A stretch of DNA of 64,000 nucleotides from the NCBI GenBank assembly GCA_018398815.1, contig CM031609.1, positions 34,792,747 through 34,856,746 of the forward strand, in the 5' to 3' direction. The translations under genes and the position numbers were made by a program. Below the pieces are notes generated by a model that saw only the letters and a program-made list of their open reading frames with translations, ran no database searches and was not told the DNA's origin. Of this stretch, positions 24,635 through 36,677 are shown in pieces (positions within the stretch are counted from its first letter, which is position 1; every line of letters begins with the position of its first letter). Source of the stretch: Conus ventricosus (taxonomy: Eukaryota > Mollusca > Gastropoda > Neogastropoda > Conidae).

Positions 24635-25178
24635 GGTGGATTTTAATGAAATTTGGTATATAGAAAGGTTATCACATACAAATGGCACTTCCATATAGTG
24701 TTTCAAAATTTGATCGTTAAAAACCGTTATTCTTGACATATTGTCCGATTTGGATGAAATTTCGTAGGTACACAGGCTTTGGCCCAGTGAGGATTAAAAT
24801 ACCAGTTTCAAAAGTGTACGTCGGTTTTATAACCGTTAAAACCGTTATTTTGACGTAAAGTTTTTATATACTGGTGGATTTTAATGAAATTTGGTATGTA
24901 GAAAGGTTATCACACACAGATGGCACTTCCATAGTATAGTGGTTCAAAATTTGACAATTAAAAAACCGCTATTCTTGACATATTGTCTGATCTGGATGAA
25001 ATTTATACCGAAAAAAAAATCATGCTTTCGACACTTAACGCTATTGAGACGTAGCGCTATTGACACGTAGCGCTACTGACCCAGGCTACAAAGCTGAAAA
25101 GTGTAGTGCTATTGACACGTAACGCTACTAAATGTATTCAAGATAAACTGGGAATACGTTTATATGCTTTGCATCTTG
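24635..25178 (+). repeat. Minisatellite, about 238-bp period, with conserved 3' tail
   Basis: The motif TGGATTTTAATGAAATTTGG recurs at 24636 and 24874, each followed by AACCGTTATT-type blocks. Then comes a short 17-18 bp array (CGCTATTGACACGTAG variants, 25040-25125) and a tail at 25133-25178 that reappears at 33926-33973 behind a different minisatellite. Confidence 0.6.
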
Positions 25179-25399
25179 TTTTTTTCTTTGGTTCTGTACT
25201 GTCAGTGTTTTTTTTTCATTGATTGACATCATTGTTAATTTTATTTGAAGGGAATTTTCTTTTAAATTAAAAAAGAAAGAAAAGACAGAAAGAAGACAGA
25301 CATATAGCCTACGAGACAGGTGGGGAAAAAAATCATCATTATCAAATATGCTGACTGGGGAAAAGCTAGAGAGAAAGACAGACCAAGAGAAACGAAGAA

Positions 25400-25439
25400 T
25401 GTGTGTGTTTGTGTGGTGTGTAATGTGTGTGTGTTGTGT

Positions 25440-25527
<88 letters not shown>

Positions 25528-25551
25528 CGCGCCGTGCGCAAGAGTGTGTGA

Positions 25552-25642
<91 letters not shown>

Positions 25643-25700
25643 GTGCAGATAGATAGATGGATAGATGGCTGGCTGGCTGGCTGGATTGATGGATATATAT

Positions 25701-25743
<43 letters not shown>

Positions 25744-25850
25744 CATACATACATACATACATACATACATACATACATACAAAGATACATAGATAGATAG
25801 ATACATAGATAGATATATTAGATAAATACAGAGAAAGATAAATAGATAGA
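25400..25850 (+). repeat. (GT)n then (GATA)n/(CATA)n
   Basis: 25400-25640 (GT), 25641-25850 (GATA, GGCT and CATA units). Confidence 0.95.
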
Positions 25851-25919
25851 TATGAATGCGTGTACACATGCACAACTGCCTCTAAATTGCATGTTATAAA
25901 ACAATGTTGTATGATTTAA

Positions 25920-27550
25920 GAGAGTGTGACGGGTCTCGACGCTCCCCCTCGTTATTAAAATATGATTTTCATATTCAGGGATGCAGGGGGTTATAGACAG
26001 AAGTATTTACGCTTTCACAACCAAAATGCGCTCTCGCATAGGCACACGCACTCTGTCACCCACATCGGGCCCGCACAAAGGTGACGGGAAACCAATAACA
26101 TTTCATAGAAAATAATCAACTTTATTTAACTTGACTCCGAGCCCCCACCCGTCACTACACAACACAACTATCTGTATCATACAACAATGTAAACAGCATA
26201 CAGACAATCTCATAAATCGCATCCCCTTTCCTTCAGTTATTCTTACTTAGCCAGGAAAGACAATTTTTCCACAATTCTGGTTGCACACTTATAAACTTAA
26301 GAACAAATAAAACGTCCGTAACTTGCCAGCATTCCTCGGTTGATCGTCAGTTTCTCTCATCCCACTGTGCGACTACGAGCTGAAGCTGCCACACCGTTGT
26401 GTCCTCCCGATTGGCCAAATCCCAGCTGGGGGACACTGGCAACGTAGCTTGAGTCGCACCCTCACACCGAGTCCTCCCGGACTCCACCGTACTTCGCCCT
26501 CTCCACGGAAAGGGCTCCTGTCGGCCTCTCCCACAGGTCTTCTCTGGCTGCAAACACCCCACCGTTGTCTGGCAGCTCCCTGTCTAGGCCCCAACAGGCA
26601 GACACGTCTTGCTGTCGACCGTCCCCACACGGGAGACAATTCTTCTCGTCGTCGGCTCCGAGGCTACAGCAACCTCCACTGTCTTACGTCCCCACCCAGG
26701 AGACAACGAGGCGACAGCTAACCTCTGCTTCACGCTGTATTTTCTTGAGCCCTCAGCAAGACGGGCGAGTTCACTTTCCCATAAGTGAGTCACACACTTC
26801 CTGGTTTTCCAAGCACCTTATATTCGTTCTCAAAGAAAGAGGGAACCCGAGTTTAACTGGCTCAACCAATGGAATCACTGGCACACACACATCACACGAT
26901 TTGTACCAATAAATCCCCAAGTTATTTTTATTCCACCAATGGAATCACTAGTCACCTACACATACACACACACCACAGCTGCTAGCGCCAACAAAGACTT
27001 GGGCACCCAGTGGTTAATGCATAACCTCCTATTCAAACTCATGTTCGATTCCCCCAAGCTACCCATTGAACTAACAGCCTGGACCTCTCTACCAGCCATG
27101 ACTGATGCTTCAAGTATTTACTACCTCTATAGACAACAAGGCGCAAATCACTCGATAGGCCGAAGCCTTCCATTCATTCCTCAGAACAGGGACGACTGGA
27201 TGGTCGCTGTACTCTGCCTGCAGGCTGACGGTCACCTACCCGTGACGGTCACCTGACACGATCGCCTTCCTTTCAGGCCCACGGGAGAGCCCAGTGAATA
27301 GCCAGTGCTCAAAGTGGACACTCTTCTCTACCCAGGACTGGCAGGTCGCCAACTCCTTGTCACTATCCCTCGGACATGCGAAACACTTCCCAGTACTCTC
27401 CCTCCTTCAGTATACGACTCGGGGTATCCCCCCCTGGTGATGCCTGAATTCGCACACTTGAAGACCCAAGGAACGTGCTCCCAACAACAGCAACTACCCT
27501 TAATTTGCCTAAATGCTCGAGAACATTCGGCCGACTCATGACAGAGAGGA
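25920..27550. other. GC-rich stretch without a recognised gene
   Basis: Distinctly GC-rich against AT-rich surroundings, with overlapping ORFs on both strands (26347-26721) that show no family resemblance. It may be an unrecognised LTR or a duplicated genomic segment. 27550-29580 is likewise without a supported gene apart from the weak exon candidates. Confidence 0.25.
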
Positions 27551-27903
27551 AGGGTAGTAGTTAGGCGAGGGTAGTAGGTGGTGGTGATGGTGGGGAGCAG
27601 ACTGGTTGTCGCGTATTGAGGATGGAAAACAAAGATGAGCGGAAACAAAAAGATAGGGAGGAGAGCTGAGGAAGAGGTGGAGAAGAGAAATGTGGAGTGA
27701 AAAAAAGGCTCAAACAAAGTGATGAAATTTGGAAGGGAATATATCATATTCGCCCCTTTAAAAAAGTGGGGGGAGGGGGCGGGTGGAGAATAGTGGCAAA
27801 GTGGTGGTGAAGACATGATTAACTGCAATAAACACTGAAAATTCCACACGTAAAACCATGTGTGTAATAGGCAGCAAGAATGCACTGAAGAGGGAATGGG
27901 TTG

Positions 27904-28160
27904 TTATGTGTGGGAATTGGTGGAGGGGGTGGGGAACAAGAGCATAATAAAATTGGATGTACTCTCAATATGTATTGCTAGAGAAAACATTGTCGGAACA
28001 ATATTGAAAGAAAATGCCTGCCAAAGGTCTGGGCAATAGCAAAGTTTTGCAAGTGTGTCTGGGACCAGATACAATACGGAACTGTTCACGCAAATTTCGA
28101 TTTTAATCGATGATGAGTTTGATAGATCTTGAAAACCATACACCCGAAGGAGTCTGCGGG
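27904..28160 (-). CDS. Possible extra receptor exon, CUB-like
   Basis: Minus-strand open stretch after a good acceptor (tctctttgggtcccgcag). It has CUB-like spacing: EICVNSS, then KLCYCPD, then a terminal beta pair FSLAIHI and FIMLLF. It lies between two receptor exons on the same strand. No convincing donor is visible, and the start phase does not fit either neighbour. A neighbouring stretch at 28192-28470 has an LDLa-like cysteine pattern (FFCVASSGDW, GICQGD). Both could be decayed duplicate exons or chance. Confidence 0.22.
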
Positions 28161-29586
28161 ACCCAAAGAGATACTGTCCTAAACTGCTGACCTAACCAAC
28201 GGGAAACAACCCTGCATCACCCATGAAACATGTGAGTTCGCGTGGAGTGCAGGCATGCATAGGACATTCCATTAAGACGTCAAAGAACATAACGTCTCCC
28301 TGGCATATTCCAATGTGTGACCAGTCACCACTAGATGCAACACAAAAGAACTTCCATGGTAGTGCCCCAATTGACGCATCAGCCTGTACATATGCAGAGC
28401 CAACTAAAAAGAGACGCCCCCACCAAGCGAATTGCTGCGTGCATCCCAACTCGTTACCGTATCACTGACAAGTAAAAACAGTTTCTTAAGTCCAAACACA
28501 GCAAAGCTCTTGCTACAAGGTCTTACGTGCCCTCTGAAGAGGGTCCTATGTTGCACTCTTTCCCGCTGTCACCAGGACTTTCCCTGTGGTCGGTGGGTCT
28601 TTCTTCACCGCCACTCGGCCTTCTCCGAGAGTCGGCCAAAAGATTAAAAGATGTGTTTGGTAGATCTTTCTGGTGCTATGTGCAAATGTTGAGCCGTTTC
28701 CTGCTTTCACTGTTCTCTGAACTCCATTAAGCTTGGAAAACAGGAAACGAAAAAACTGTGAGGGAGATATGGTCACATAAGTGTAAGATGAGATAGCACA
28801 ATGGCGTCCGTGACTGAAAGGGTAGATCAGTAATGCAACTTTCCTCTCTTACATACTCCTGTTACCAGGCAAATATTAAGAGCACCTGCTAATAAACATA
28901 TTGCAATTAAGTTTAACACACAGCCAAGCTGTTTTTCTCTAATGGCAGTTTAATTAAACATGTTATGTTCATCCTGTGTTAGCAGCCGAATTTGTGAGTG
29001 TGATGGAATTTATCGCCTCCTTGTTTGGTTTGAGATATGCTCCATGATCAGATAAGCGAAAATCATGACACATATTGCTTTCAACCTGATATGGAGCAGA
29101 GATACTCAGGCTGATCAGAACGAACAATGTGCTTCTCCAATGGCTCTACAAAAGGTTCCCCATTCTTTTTACAGGACTGATTTTTTCCCCTGTTGTGTGG
29201 TAGGTGGCGGGCTGTCATCGCGAGAAAGATACCGGAGGTTGGAGGTTGGGGAGATGAAGGAAAGGAGAGGGAGAGGACAGAGGGTTGGAGGGTTTGAGAC
29301 ATTCGATTTATCGCTTTTTCCCCACCAGAACACCTCTCTTACATTAGCAAATCTTCCAAATCTGATTACAAACCGTTTTGTAATGACCAAACTCTGAAGC
29401 TCACTTTTAAGCTTTCTTCAGCGTCATAGGGAAACAGGGTGAACACCGGTTACAGCACGTGCCTGTTTGACCATAGGTCATTCTATTGGTAGGTTGTTTT
29501 AAATCTATTTCCTAAATATATCAAAAACCAGTTGAAGGAATGTGTATAATTATCCCCGTAAACAGACAGGCACAAACGACACGAGT

Positions 29587-29588
29587 GT

Positions 29589-29644
<56 letters not shown>

Positions 29645-29826
29645 TGTGTGTGTGTGTGTGTGTGTGGTCATTTCCTTTTGTTTTTGCTTTAGTCAGATTT
29701 GCAGGAAGAGCGAAGCATTTCACGTTTAAGAACTGTTCTACTGACATTAAACATCTCCATTCATCCATCAATGACAAAGTAGTGGGCTCTCTTTCTCTCT
29801 CTCTCTGTCTCTCTCTCTCTCTCTGA

Positions 29827-29891
<65 letters not shown>

Positions 29892-29902
29892 GTTCTGTCT
29901 AC

Positions 29903-29977
<75 letters not shown>
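29587..29977 (+). repeat. (GT)n, (CT)n, (TATC)n
   Basis: 29587-29668 (GT), 29787-29885 (CT), 29905-29977 (TATC). The last one is the Tc1 target. Confidence 0.95.
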
Positions 29978-31625
29978 CAGGGTCGAACTTTAATTAAGGA
30001 CCACTTATATACACAGTCTCATAAAACATAGAAAGAAAAACCGACAAACGACAGAAACTTTATAAATGTTTAATTTCATTATCAGTGAACAACATTTTGT
30101 CACTTTCATCGAAAAAATCATTTTTTCTGATTAGACAGGGGAGTCTGAATGAGACTACCCCCCAAAATGACATTCACAAAAAGAGTGTTTCTTTACAGTC
30201 TGATCAAAACCGAGTGTGCCCCCCCCCCCCCCCCCCCCCCCCCTCGTGCTGCCACGCAATCCACACAGCGCTGCCTCATGGTGTTGACTGTTCTAGTAAT
30301 GAGTGCCTGGGGAGGTTTGCCCACTCCTGCTGCAGGTAGTGCAGCAGCTCCTGTCGATTTGCCGGAACAGGGTGATTTTCTTGAACTCTCCTCCCAAGCT
30401 CGCCCCAGATGTTCTCAATAGGGTTCATGTCCGGGCTGTTTGCCGGCCATGGCACTCTGGTGATGCCAGCGTGCACCACAAAAGTGTTCACGGCTCGACA
30501 ACGATGTGGGGTGGCATTATCGTCCATGAACACAGCCTGAGCCCCAATTTACTGGAGTGCTGGGACAACCAAAGGCCGCAAAATCTCCTGCAGGTAGAGT
30601 TTGGCCGTTCAGGCTGCCATCCACATGGTACAGGAGAGTCTTGTGGTGACTGCTGATGCCCCCCCCCCCCCCCATACCATGACGGAGCCACCACCAAAAG
30701 CGACGACCTCCTGGATGACGTCATCTGCCAGCTGCTCCCTGGGACGCCGCCACACCCGAATGCGTCCATCTCGTGGCTTCAACTGGAACTTGGACTCATC
30801 GGTGAAAAGCACCATCCGCCACTGAGCCCGAGTCCATGTTCGATGAGCTTTGCACCAGGCCAGGCGACGTGCCCGGTGGGCCACAGTCAGTTTTGGTTTC
30901 CGTACTGGGCGCCTTGCTCGAAGGTTGGCAGCATTGAGGCGCCGCCGTATGATAATCTCACACACTGCTGTGTTAGTGGCAGCTTGGAGCCGACGCCTGA
31001 TGGTGTTGGAGGTGGTGGTCCTGGTCCGAAGAGCATGTCTGCGGATGAACCTGTCATCTCTTGCAGTGGTCTTCTTTGGCTGGCCTGGACGGGGTCTCTC
31101 TTTGACAGTTCCAGTGGCTTGAAAACGTTCTCGCAGCCGAATGATGACGGAGTGGGACACTTGTAGTCTTCTGGCCACTTCTCGAACGCCAACTCGATCC
31201 TGCAGCCATGCAATCGCCCGGGTCCGGTCAAAATCAGACAGCTTGCGTCTTGGAGCCATTTTTGTGTTATGAAGAATTATGCACGTTGGGCTGCTTTTAG
31301 GGGCATTCCAGTCAGTAAAATGCTCTGCAATGCATTGGTTTTTGCACGTGCATTTGGAATTTCAGTGCAAAACCGTTTGAAGCAGTGTTCACTCTTGCTT
31401 AAAAAACAAGCAATTTTGACAACAATCTGCAACTTTCAACCCCCCCCCACCTCTGCATGCCGCACGTGACAATGAGACAGCTTTCGCAAGCTTTGCGGAA
31501 TACTCTGTTAACCCCTTAAACCTTTCCCAGTCGAATTCTTCGAAAAAAATGCATTGCTTGTATTTTTGGCCAATTTAAAAAGAAAGGGCCTTCTTTCGGG
31601 GTGGTCCTTAATTAAAGTTCGACCC

Positions 31626-31627
<2 letters not shown>
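29978..31627 (-). mobile_element. Tc1-type transposon, complete ends
   Basis: A 1650-bp element with inverted ends AGGGTCGAACTTTAATTAAG... (left) and its exact complement (right), TA target duplication, and (TATC)n on both sides, so it inserted in a tetranucleotide repeat. It encodes a single minus-strand transposase. Two poly-C runs (30221-30243, 30660-30674) interrupt it. Confidence 0.88.
30276..31259 (-). pseudogene. Tc1-family DDE transposase, frameshifted
   Basis: A cut-and-paste transposase starting at ATG 31259. Residues 1-110 form the paired HTH region (REVARRLQVSHSVIIRLRER and an RRRLNAANLRARRP second half). The catalytic domain has LFTDESKF (first Asp) and, after a frameshift at the poly-C run near 30665, FMDDNATPH (second Asp) and PDMNPIENIWGELG (Glu) at 30533-30276. 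The spacing fits DD34E. The frameshift at a homopolymer may be sequencing error; otherwise the domain order and length (about 330 residues) are normal. It ends 300 bases before the left TIR. Confidence 0.85.
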
Positions 31628-31702
<75 letters not shown>

Positions 31703-31794
31703 AAGGAGACAGAAAGAGGGAATCAGAAGGTAGAAAATGGTAGCGCAAGAAATGAAGGGAGATATGTGCGTGTTGTAGATTTTGTGGTAGTAGC

Positions 31795-31851
<57 letters not shown>

Positions 31852-31990
31852 CGCTGTTGTCGTCATCGTCGTCGTCGTCGTAGTAGTAGTAGTCGACGTT
31901 ATCGTCGTTGTCGTCGTCGTCGTCGTAGTAGTAGTAGTAGTAGTAGTCGTAATGGTTGTAGTTGTTGTAGTAGTAGCTGTTGTAATCGAC
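31628..31990 (+). repeat. (TATC)n and (TAG)n/(TCG)n
   Basis: 31628-31702 continues the Tc1 target repeat; 31788-31990 is TAG/TCG trinucleotide. 31990-32290 has no gene. Confidence 0.95.
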
Positions 31991-32311
31991 AACGTTAGTA
32001 ACATTTTTACGATTGTTCCATCGCGAATTTCTGAATGTGAATGCTTTATCGCTTTTTGTTGCGATGCAGTTTCCACTGTCTTGACCTTGCTTTATTGTAA
32101 AGAACTTCAAGGACAGACTGGAAAATTAGGCACCATTTAAAATCTTTATGCTTGAGTAATAATGTGTTTGAGTCTTGAGTCTAGACTCATGCATATTTAC
32201 AGGAATGACTGCGCCAGGTTGCGCTAATCGAAGAAATCAGTAATTATCCTTGCTATATATCCAAAGCACAATACTGCCGTGTAAAAGACTTTCAGGTGAA
32301 GTACTTTACCC

Positions 32312-32815
32312 TTCCTGACCCTGGTTCACATTTGTCAGAGGTGTAGGGACAAGGGGCCTCATCCTCATGCTCTGCACACTGAGAGACAAGGTCACAGGGA
32401 AAGTGTTGAAACAGGTCAGGCCACGCTGATACTGAACAGTTCCAGGCGCTTGATCCTGACACTTGATGAGGTTTTAAGTTTTCTGCGTGAAAAGAAAAGC
32501 GAAGTTTCACTTGATGACGACGATACCAGCGATGAGAACCAGTAGAAAAAAATAAAGACAAGTGAAGTTCTTTGCCTGTTGTTTCACCAAAGTCATCTGG
32601 GAATATGAATAAAAGAAAGTGGTGCACCTGGAGCTTTTTAAGAAAATTGTGTCTAGAATCGCACTGACCAAGATAGCTGAATATTTTACCCATGTGCTCA
32701 AGGCTGAGAGTGCTGAGGAAAATTATGTGACCTGGCGGTCTGGTCAGAGTGATACAGCTTCTCATTAATGTTGGCGGTACAGTAGATCCACTTTCTCCTG
32801 GTGGTTGGATATACC
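32312..32815 (-). CDS. Receptor-like gene, internal exon: CUB plus LDL-receptor class A domain
   Basis: This minus-strand open exon begins after a TGCAG acceptor and ends at a GTAAAGT donor. It starts in phase 1, matching the donor at 48599, and ends in phase 0, matching the lectin exon at 20696. The first two thirds look like a CUB domain (GYIQPPGE start, an internal GQCDSR cysteine, hydrophobic beta-strand pattern). The C-terminal part is a six-cysteine LDLa-like module (HFPCDLVSQCAEHEDEAPC) with an acidic DE pair where the calcium-binding box normally lies. CUB-LDLa-lectin arrangements occur in lophotrochozoan surface receptors, some annotated as GRL101-like GPCRs. That assignment is inference, because no transmembrane part is in the window. 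Confidence 0.6.
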
Positions 32816-33497
32816 CTGCACAACAACAGTGCTATCAGCAACTCATATCAGTGCTACAGGAACCGAAGTGTATTTTCGTCCTCACAATCTTCAGCACTGA
32901 GAAGAAACACAGCTGTGCTATTAGCAAATATTGTTTTAGCGACACGCTTTAAATCATTTGCCGATTTTAAAGTATGTCTCGAAATCTTTAGAATACAGCC
33001 AGAATTGGCAAATGAAACAAGACCGATCTGAATACGAAGTTTAATGACATTATTTTAAGTATATTGTTGAGTATACAAATGAGATGCAGCTTGCGTGCCA
33101 GAACACAAGTGTTTAGCTACGTGTGGTGCCCAAACACACCTGAAGGGTGGAATGTACACACGAGACTTTAGAGTCAGGGACATCACGTGTTTGATGTATA
33201 TGACACAGGCATGTGCTAAGTTTTTGTTCTTAAATAACGGCCCACCTGTTTCGATTTACCAATTATTTCTATGCGGGGTGGGGGGGGGGGGGGGGGGGGA
33301 AGGGCTGGGAGAGCAGCAAAGGGAGGATGCAGACAAATCATCTAGCACTGACAGGCAGGCGTTCTTGTTTTTGTACTCCTAGTTCTTATAGTACACGGAG
33401 TACTTTACAATGGGAACGAAGAAATGCTGTCTGTGTGTCTGTGTGTCTGCGTGTCCGTGGTCAAAATGTGTTCCACTCGCTCCAGACAAAACTTCTT

Positions 33498-33973
33498 GGC
33501 CGATCTTTCTGAAATTTGTAGGTATCTTCATTGTGGGTCGCGGGTGATCCCCAATGTTTTATTTTACCGTTATAGACGTTACTAACGGCTATAACGGCCC
33601 AGAACGGTTTTTCTTCTTTATGGAATATCTCAGAAAGTACTTGGCCGATCTTTCTAAAAATGTGTAGGTATGTTCATTATGGTTCACGGATGATGCCCGA
33701 TGTTTTGTTTTACCAGAATAGCCGTTACTAACAGCTATAACGGCCCCAAACAGTTTTTCTTCTTTATGGAATATCTCAGAAAGTACAAGGCCGATCTTTC
33801 TGAAAATTTGTAGGTATGTTCATTATAGGTCACAGATGATGGGCAATGTTTTAGTTTACCAGAATAGCCGTTACTAACGGCTATAACGGCCCAAAACGGT
33901 TTTCTTCTTTATGGAATATCTCACGTGTATTCAAGATAAACTGGGAGTACGTTTATATGCTTTGCATCTTGTT
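33498..33973 (+). repeat. Minisatellite, about 145-bp period, with conserved 3' tail
   Basis: Three copies start at GGCCGATCTTTCT (33498, 33643, 33789). Each carries GCCGTTACTAACGGCTATAA, an imperfect palindrome. The array ends with the same 46-48 base tail (TGTATTCAAGATAAACTGGG onward) as the 24.6-25.2 kb array. Confidence 0.7.
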
Positions 33974-34122
33974 ATTCTTAAACACTTTCAGCTGTGCTGC
34001 TGTTTACAGTCTCGTAATAAATCCTGCTGAAAGAGCTTGGGTTTGTCCATCCTGCATCTGGATATATCTGAGCTGCTTGCACTATAAGTAGTGCGGTATG
34101 ACTGTGACGGACCGCATTTCGT

Positions 34123-34644
34123 CCGGTGTCGTATATAATACTGTCGCCGTGGAATTGTATCGCAGCGATAGCATTTCACGTGAAATATTGTTGCAGCGAC
34201 AATATTTGCTGGAAAAAATTGTCGCGCGACAACTTTTCACGAAAAATGTCCCATAGAATATTGTAGCTGTCCATAAAATACTGTCGCTCGAAATTTTGCG
34301 ACAGTTTTTGCGACAGGACACTGTGAAATATTGTAGTCAGTGAATACTGTCGCTTGCGACACATTTTCACGTGAAATCTTACTGCTAGAGTTAACATTTC
34401 CTGTGAAATATGGTCGCAGCGTAATTTTGCGACAGCTTTTTGCGACAGGACACTGTGAAATATTGTAGTCAGTGAATACTGTCGCTTGCGACACATTTTC
34501 ACGTAAAATCTTACTGCTAGAGTTAACATTTCCTGTGAAATATGGTCGCAGCGATAATTTTTCATGAACCAGCTGCAGTATTTCCCGGGAAATACTGTCG
34601 CTGCGACACGATTTTATGAGCGACAGTATTATATACGACACCGG
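34123..34644. mobile_element. Fold-back element built of TGTCGC/GCGACA motifs
   Basis: Ends are perfect 25-bp inverted repeats (CCGGTGTCGTATATAATACT... and complement). The interior is packed with TGTCGC and GCGACA words and holds a 132-bp tandem duplication (repeat starts at 34310 and 34442). No ORF of interest; probably a non-autonomous DNA transposon. Target duplication not clear. Confidence 0.6.
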
Positions 34645-34659
34645 TCCTGAATTTTGGAA

Positions 34660-35400
34660 CACATTTGACCGGAACAGGTAAACCTGTAAAACCGGTTGGC
34701 CTGTTTACCTGCCAGCTACTCACCTGCATTTTGTGTTAGTCAGGTGAGCGAAGATTTCCCTTCAGTCTCCACAGAGCTATCTACCAGCCGAGCAACTTAA
34801 TCAGAGAGCCGAAGGGAGACTGAAAGTAGGTCCTCGCTGGCAGTCAGTTCCCCAGGTGTCGGTGAAGCCCCGTGTCCGACCTGGAACTGACTGCCGTCCG
34901 GGTGTGGGGTGCAACCCGTGCCCAGCCATTGTCTCTACCCCGTGGGGGTATGGAGAGGCTGACCGAGGGTCAGTAGACATCGTATGAGCACTGCCAACCG
35001 AGTGTGGGGTGCAGCACGAACCCAGCCGCCGTCTCTGCCTCGTGTGGGTGTCGAGAGCCTGTCCGGGAGGTCAGCAACGAGCTGGAGTGTGAAAGAGCTT
35101 CAGAGTTCGTCGGGACTACGACTTGCGTTCTTCTGTTGTGTGGGAGTTCCTGGAAGGACTCCACGAACTGCTTTCGTGAGTGACTCCTGTTCTGTGTGAA
35201 GACTGTGATTCGGGCCGGACGCGGCCAAGTGCATAGACTGTCCGTGATGACACTGCCGTGGGTGCCAGCCTGGCCTGCTGTGTGAAAAGAAATACGTTGG
35301 TGTGAGAATCTAGTATCTTGTGTCGTTGTGCGCCCTTTGGTGGTGGAGAGAACAAATTTATGCTGTACTTGATCATGCTTGTTATGTAATAAGTATTTCT
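34660..35400 (+). other. GC-rich non-coding block, possible LTR-like remnant
   Basis: Unlike the surroundings in base composition. It contains a 101-bp imperfect duplication (GTGTGGGGTGCA at 34901 and 35002) and ends with GCGCCCTTTGGTGGTGGAG, a sequence style often seen at the LTR/primer-site edge of invertebrate LTR elements. No second LTR or coding region is seen. Confidence 0.25.
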
Positions 35401-35406
35401 TATATA

Positions 35407-35657
35407 CTTAGCGCCATTAAAAACGCACGGGTCAGAAGAACAAAATAACTCGACAGAGGTAAATCAGTTAGGCGTATGAAAATAAAATAACTCGACAGAG
35501 GTAAATCAGTTAGGGGTATGAAAACTTTAATGTTGAATGACAAAGTCATGAACAGAAAAGAAGTGCGCAATGGACAACATGTGCTGATACCCCTAACTGA
35601 TTTACCTCTGTCGAGTTATTTTGTTCTTCTGACCCGTGCGTTTTTAATGGCGCTAAG
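35407..35657. mobile_element. MITE with about 70-bp TIRs
   Basis: CTTAGCGCCATTAAAAACGC... at 35407-35475 is the reverse complement of 35588-35657, with TA on both sides. A 40-bp internal direct duplication (AAATAACTCGACAGAGG) follows the left arm. Non-coding. Confidence 0.75.
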
Positions 35658-36029
35658 TATAGTTTGATGGTTCAGGCAGCAAAAGAAAAAAAGTAGAAAC
35701 TTAACTTGTTGCTTGGCTATCTATGTTCGTGTGTTGTGGGTGTGTGTAGAGAAAAGTCGTACACGCATCCAAACTTCTCCAGGTGAGAGTCAGACATCAA
35801 AACACTCACCGCACGCCATCCGTAACAATGACATTAAAAAAACAACAACAACTAAATCGATTCTTGCCACGTGCAGTATAATTTTTAGTGTCCCTTGAGA
35901 TAGCCCTGTAGGGCTCAACACAGGTAACTCACAATTGTTTTTCTTTCTGCAGCGTCACGGTCGCGTCTATGTGCATTCTAAGATGAAACAACAGATTTTT
36001 GTTTACAAATGCATTAATTTTCCACTAGC

Positions 36030-36480
36030 ATTACATGGAATCCTGGTCTGGATTGCTTGACCAGCGAGTTTTACACAAGAATACACTTGGTGTTATATAT
36101 TTTCACAATTTTATCACTTTCTTTTAAATGGTGATCAGTGACTTCTCAATTTAGAGAAGATTCAGAATTACAATATGGTTATACCGTGGATTCCATCCTT
36201 CTGCTGTCTAGAGAACACTGGAGGAAGCATTTCTGATCACACTGTAAATTACCTGCTTTGAAACCAAATTTTGAATGTCAGTATCAATTATTTCGCATCC
36301 ACTTTAACTAAAAGCTGACATTTTACAACAGAATAGGTTACGTAGTTCCAAGCTGGACCATAAAATTCCATGTTTTCTCCGTGAATCATTGGTAAAATGA
36401 ATGCTAACTTCAGAGGTGATCCGAAACCACAGATTTAAGACAAATTAAAAGAGAGATTGCAGCTTGTGGCTCAAACGATT
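36030..36480 (+). mobile_element. Possible L1-like remnant
   Basis: Out-of-frame pieces such as NPGLDCLTSEFYT resemble the conserved GxDGLTxEFY block before the RT domain of L1/Tx1-type LINEs. Heavily decayed and poorly bounded. Confidence 0.25.
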
Positions 36481-36621
36481 GCGTCTAATTGGAAATTCAA
36501 AGTGATAATTCACTCAGCTCTCCTGCTGGGGTTTTGGTGACACCTGTGATTTCCATGTCTAGGATGTCCCACTGATGTCATCTGTTGCCCAAAGAAGACC
36601 CAGTGGGTCTTAACGCGTTGC

Positions 36622-36622
<1 letters not shown>

Positions 36623-36677
<55 letters not shown>

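Noticed and set aside
26347..26721. Overlapping ORFs on both strands as a gene
   Set aside because: Low-complexity GC-rich sequence with no recognisable domain, and both strands are equally open.
25928..27541. Solo LTR of 1.6 kb starting TGACGGGTC
   Set aside because: No matching target duplication or clear CA end was found, so it is kept only as an unexplained GC-rich block.
31788..31990. CRISPR-like or regularly spaced array
   Set aside because: It is a degenerate TAG/TCG trinucleotide repeat without spacers. The organism is eukaryotic.
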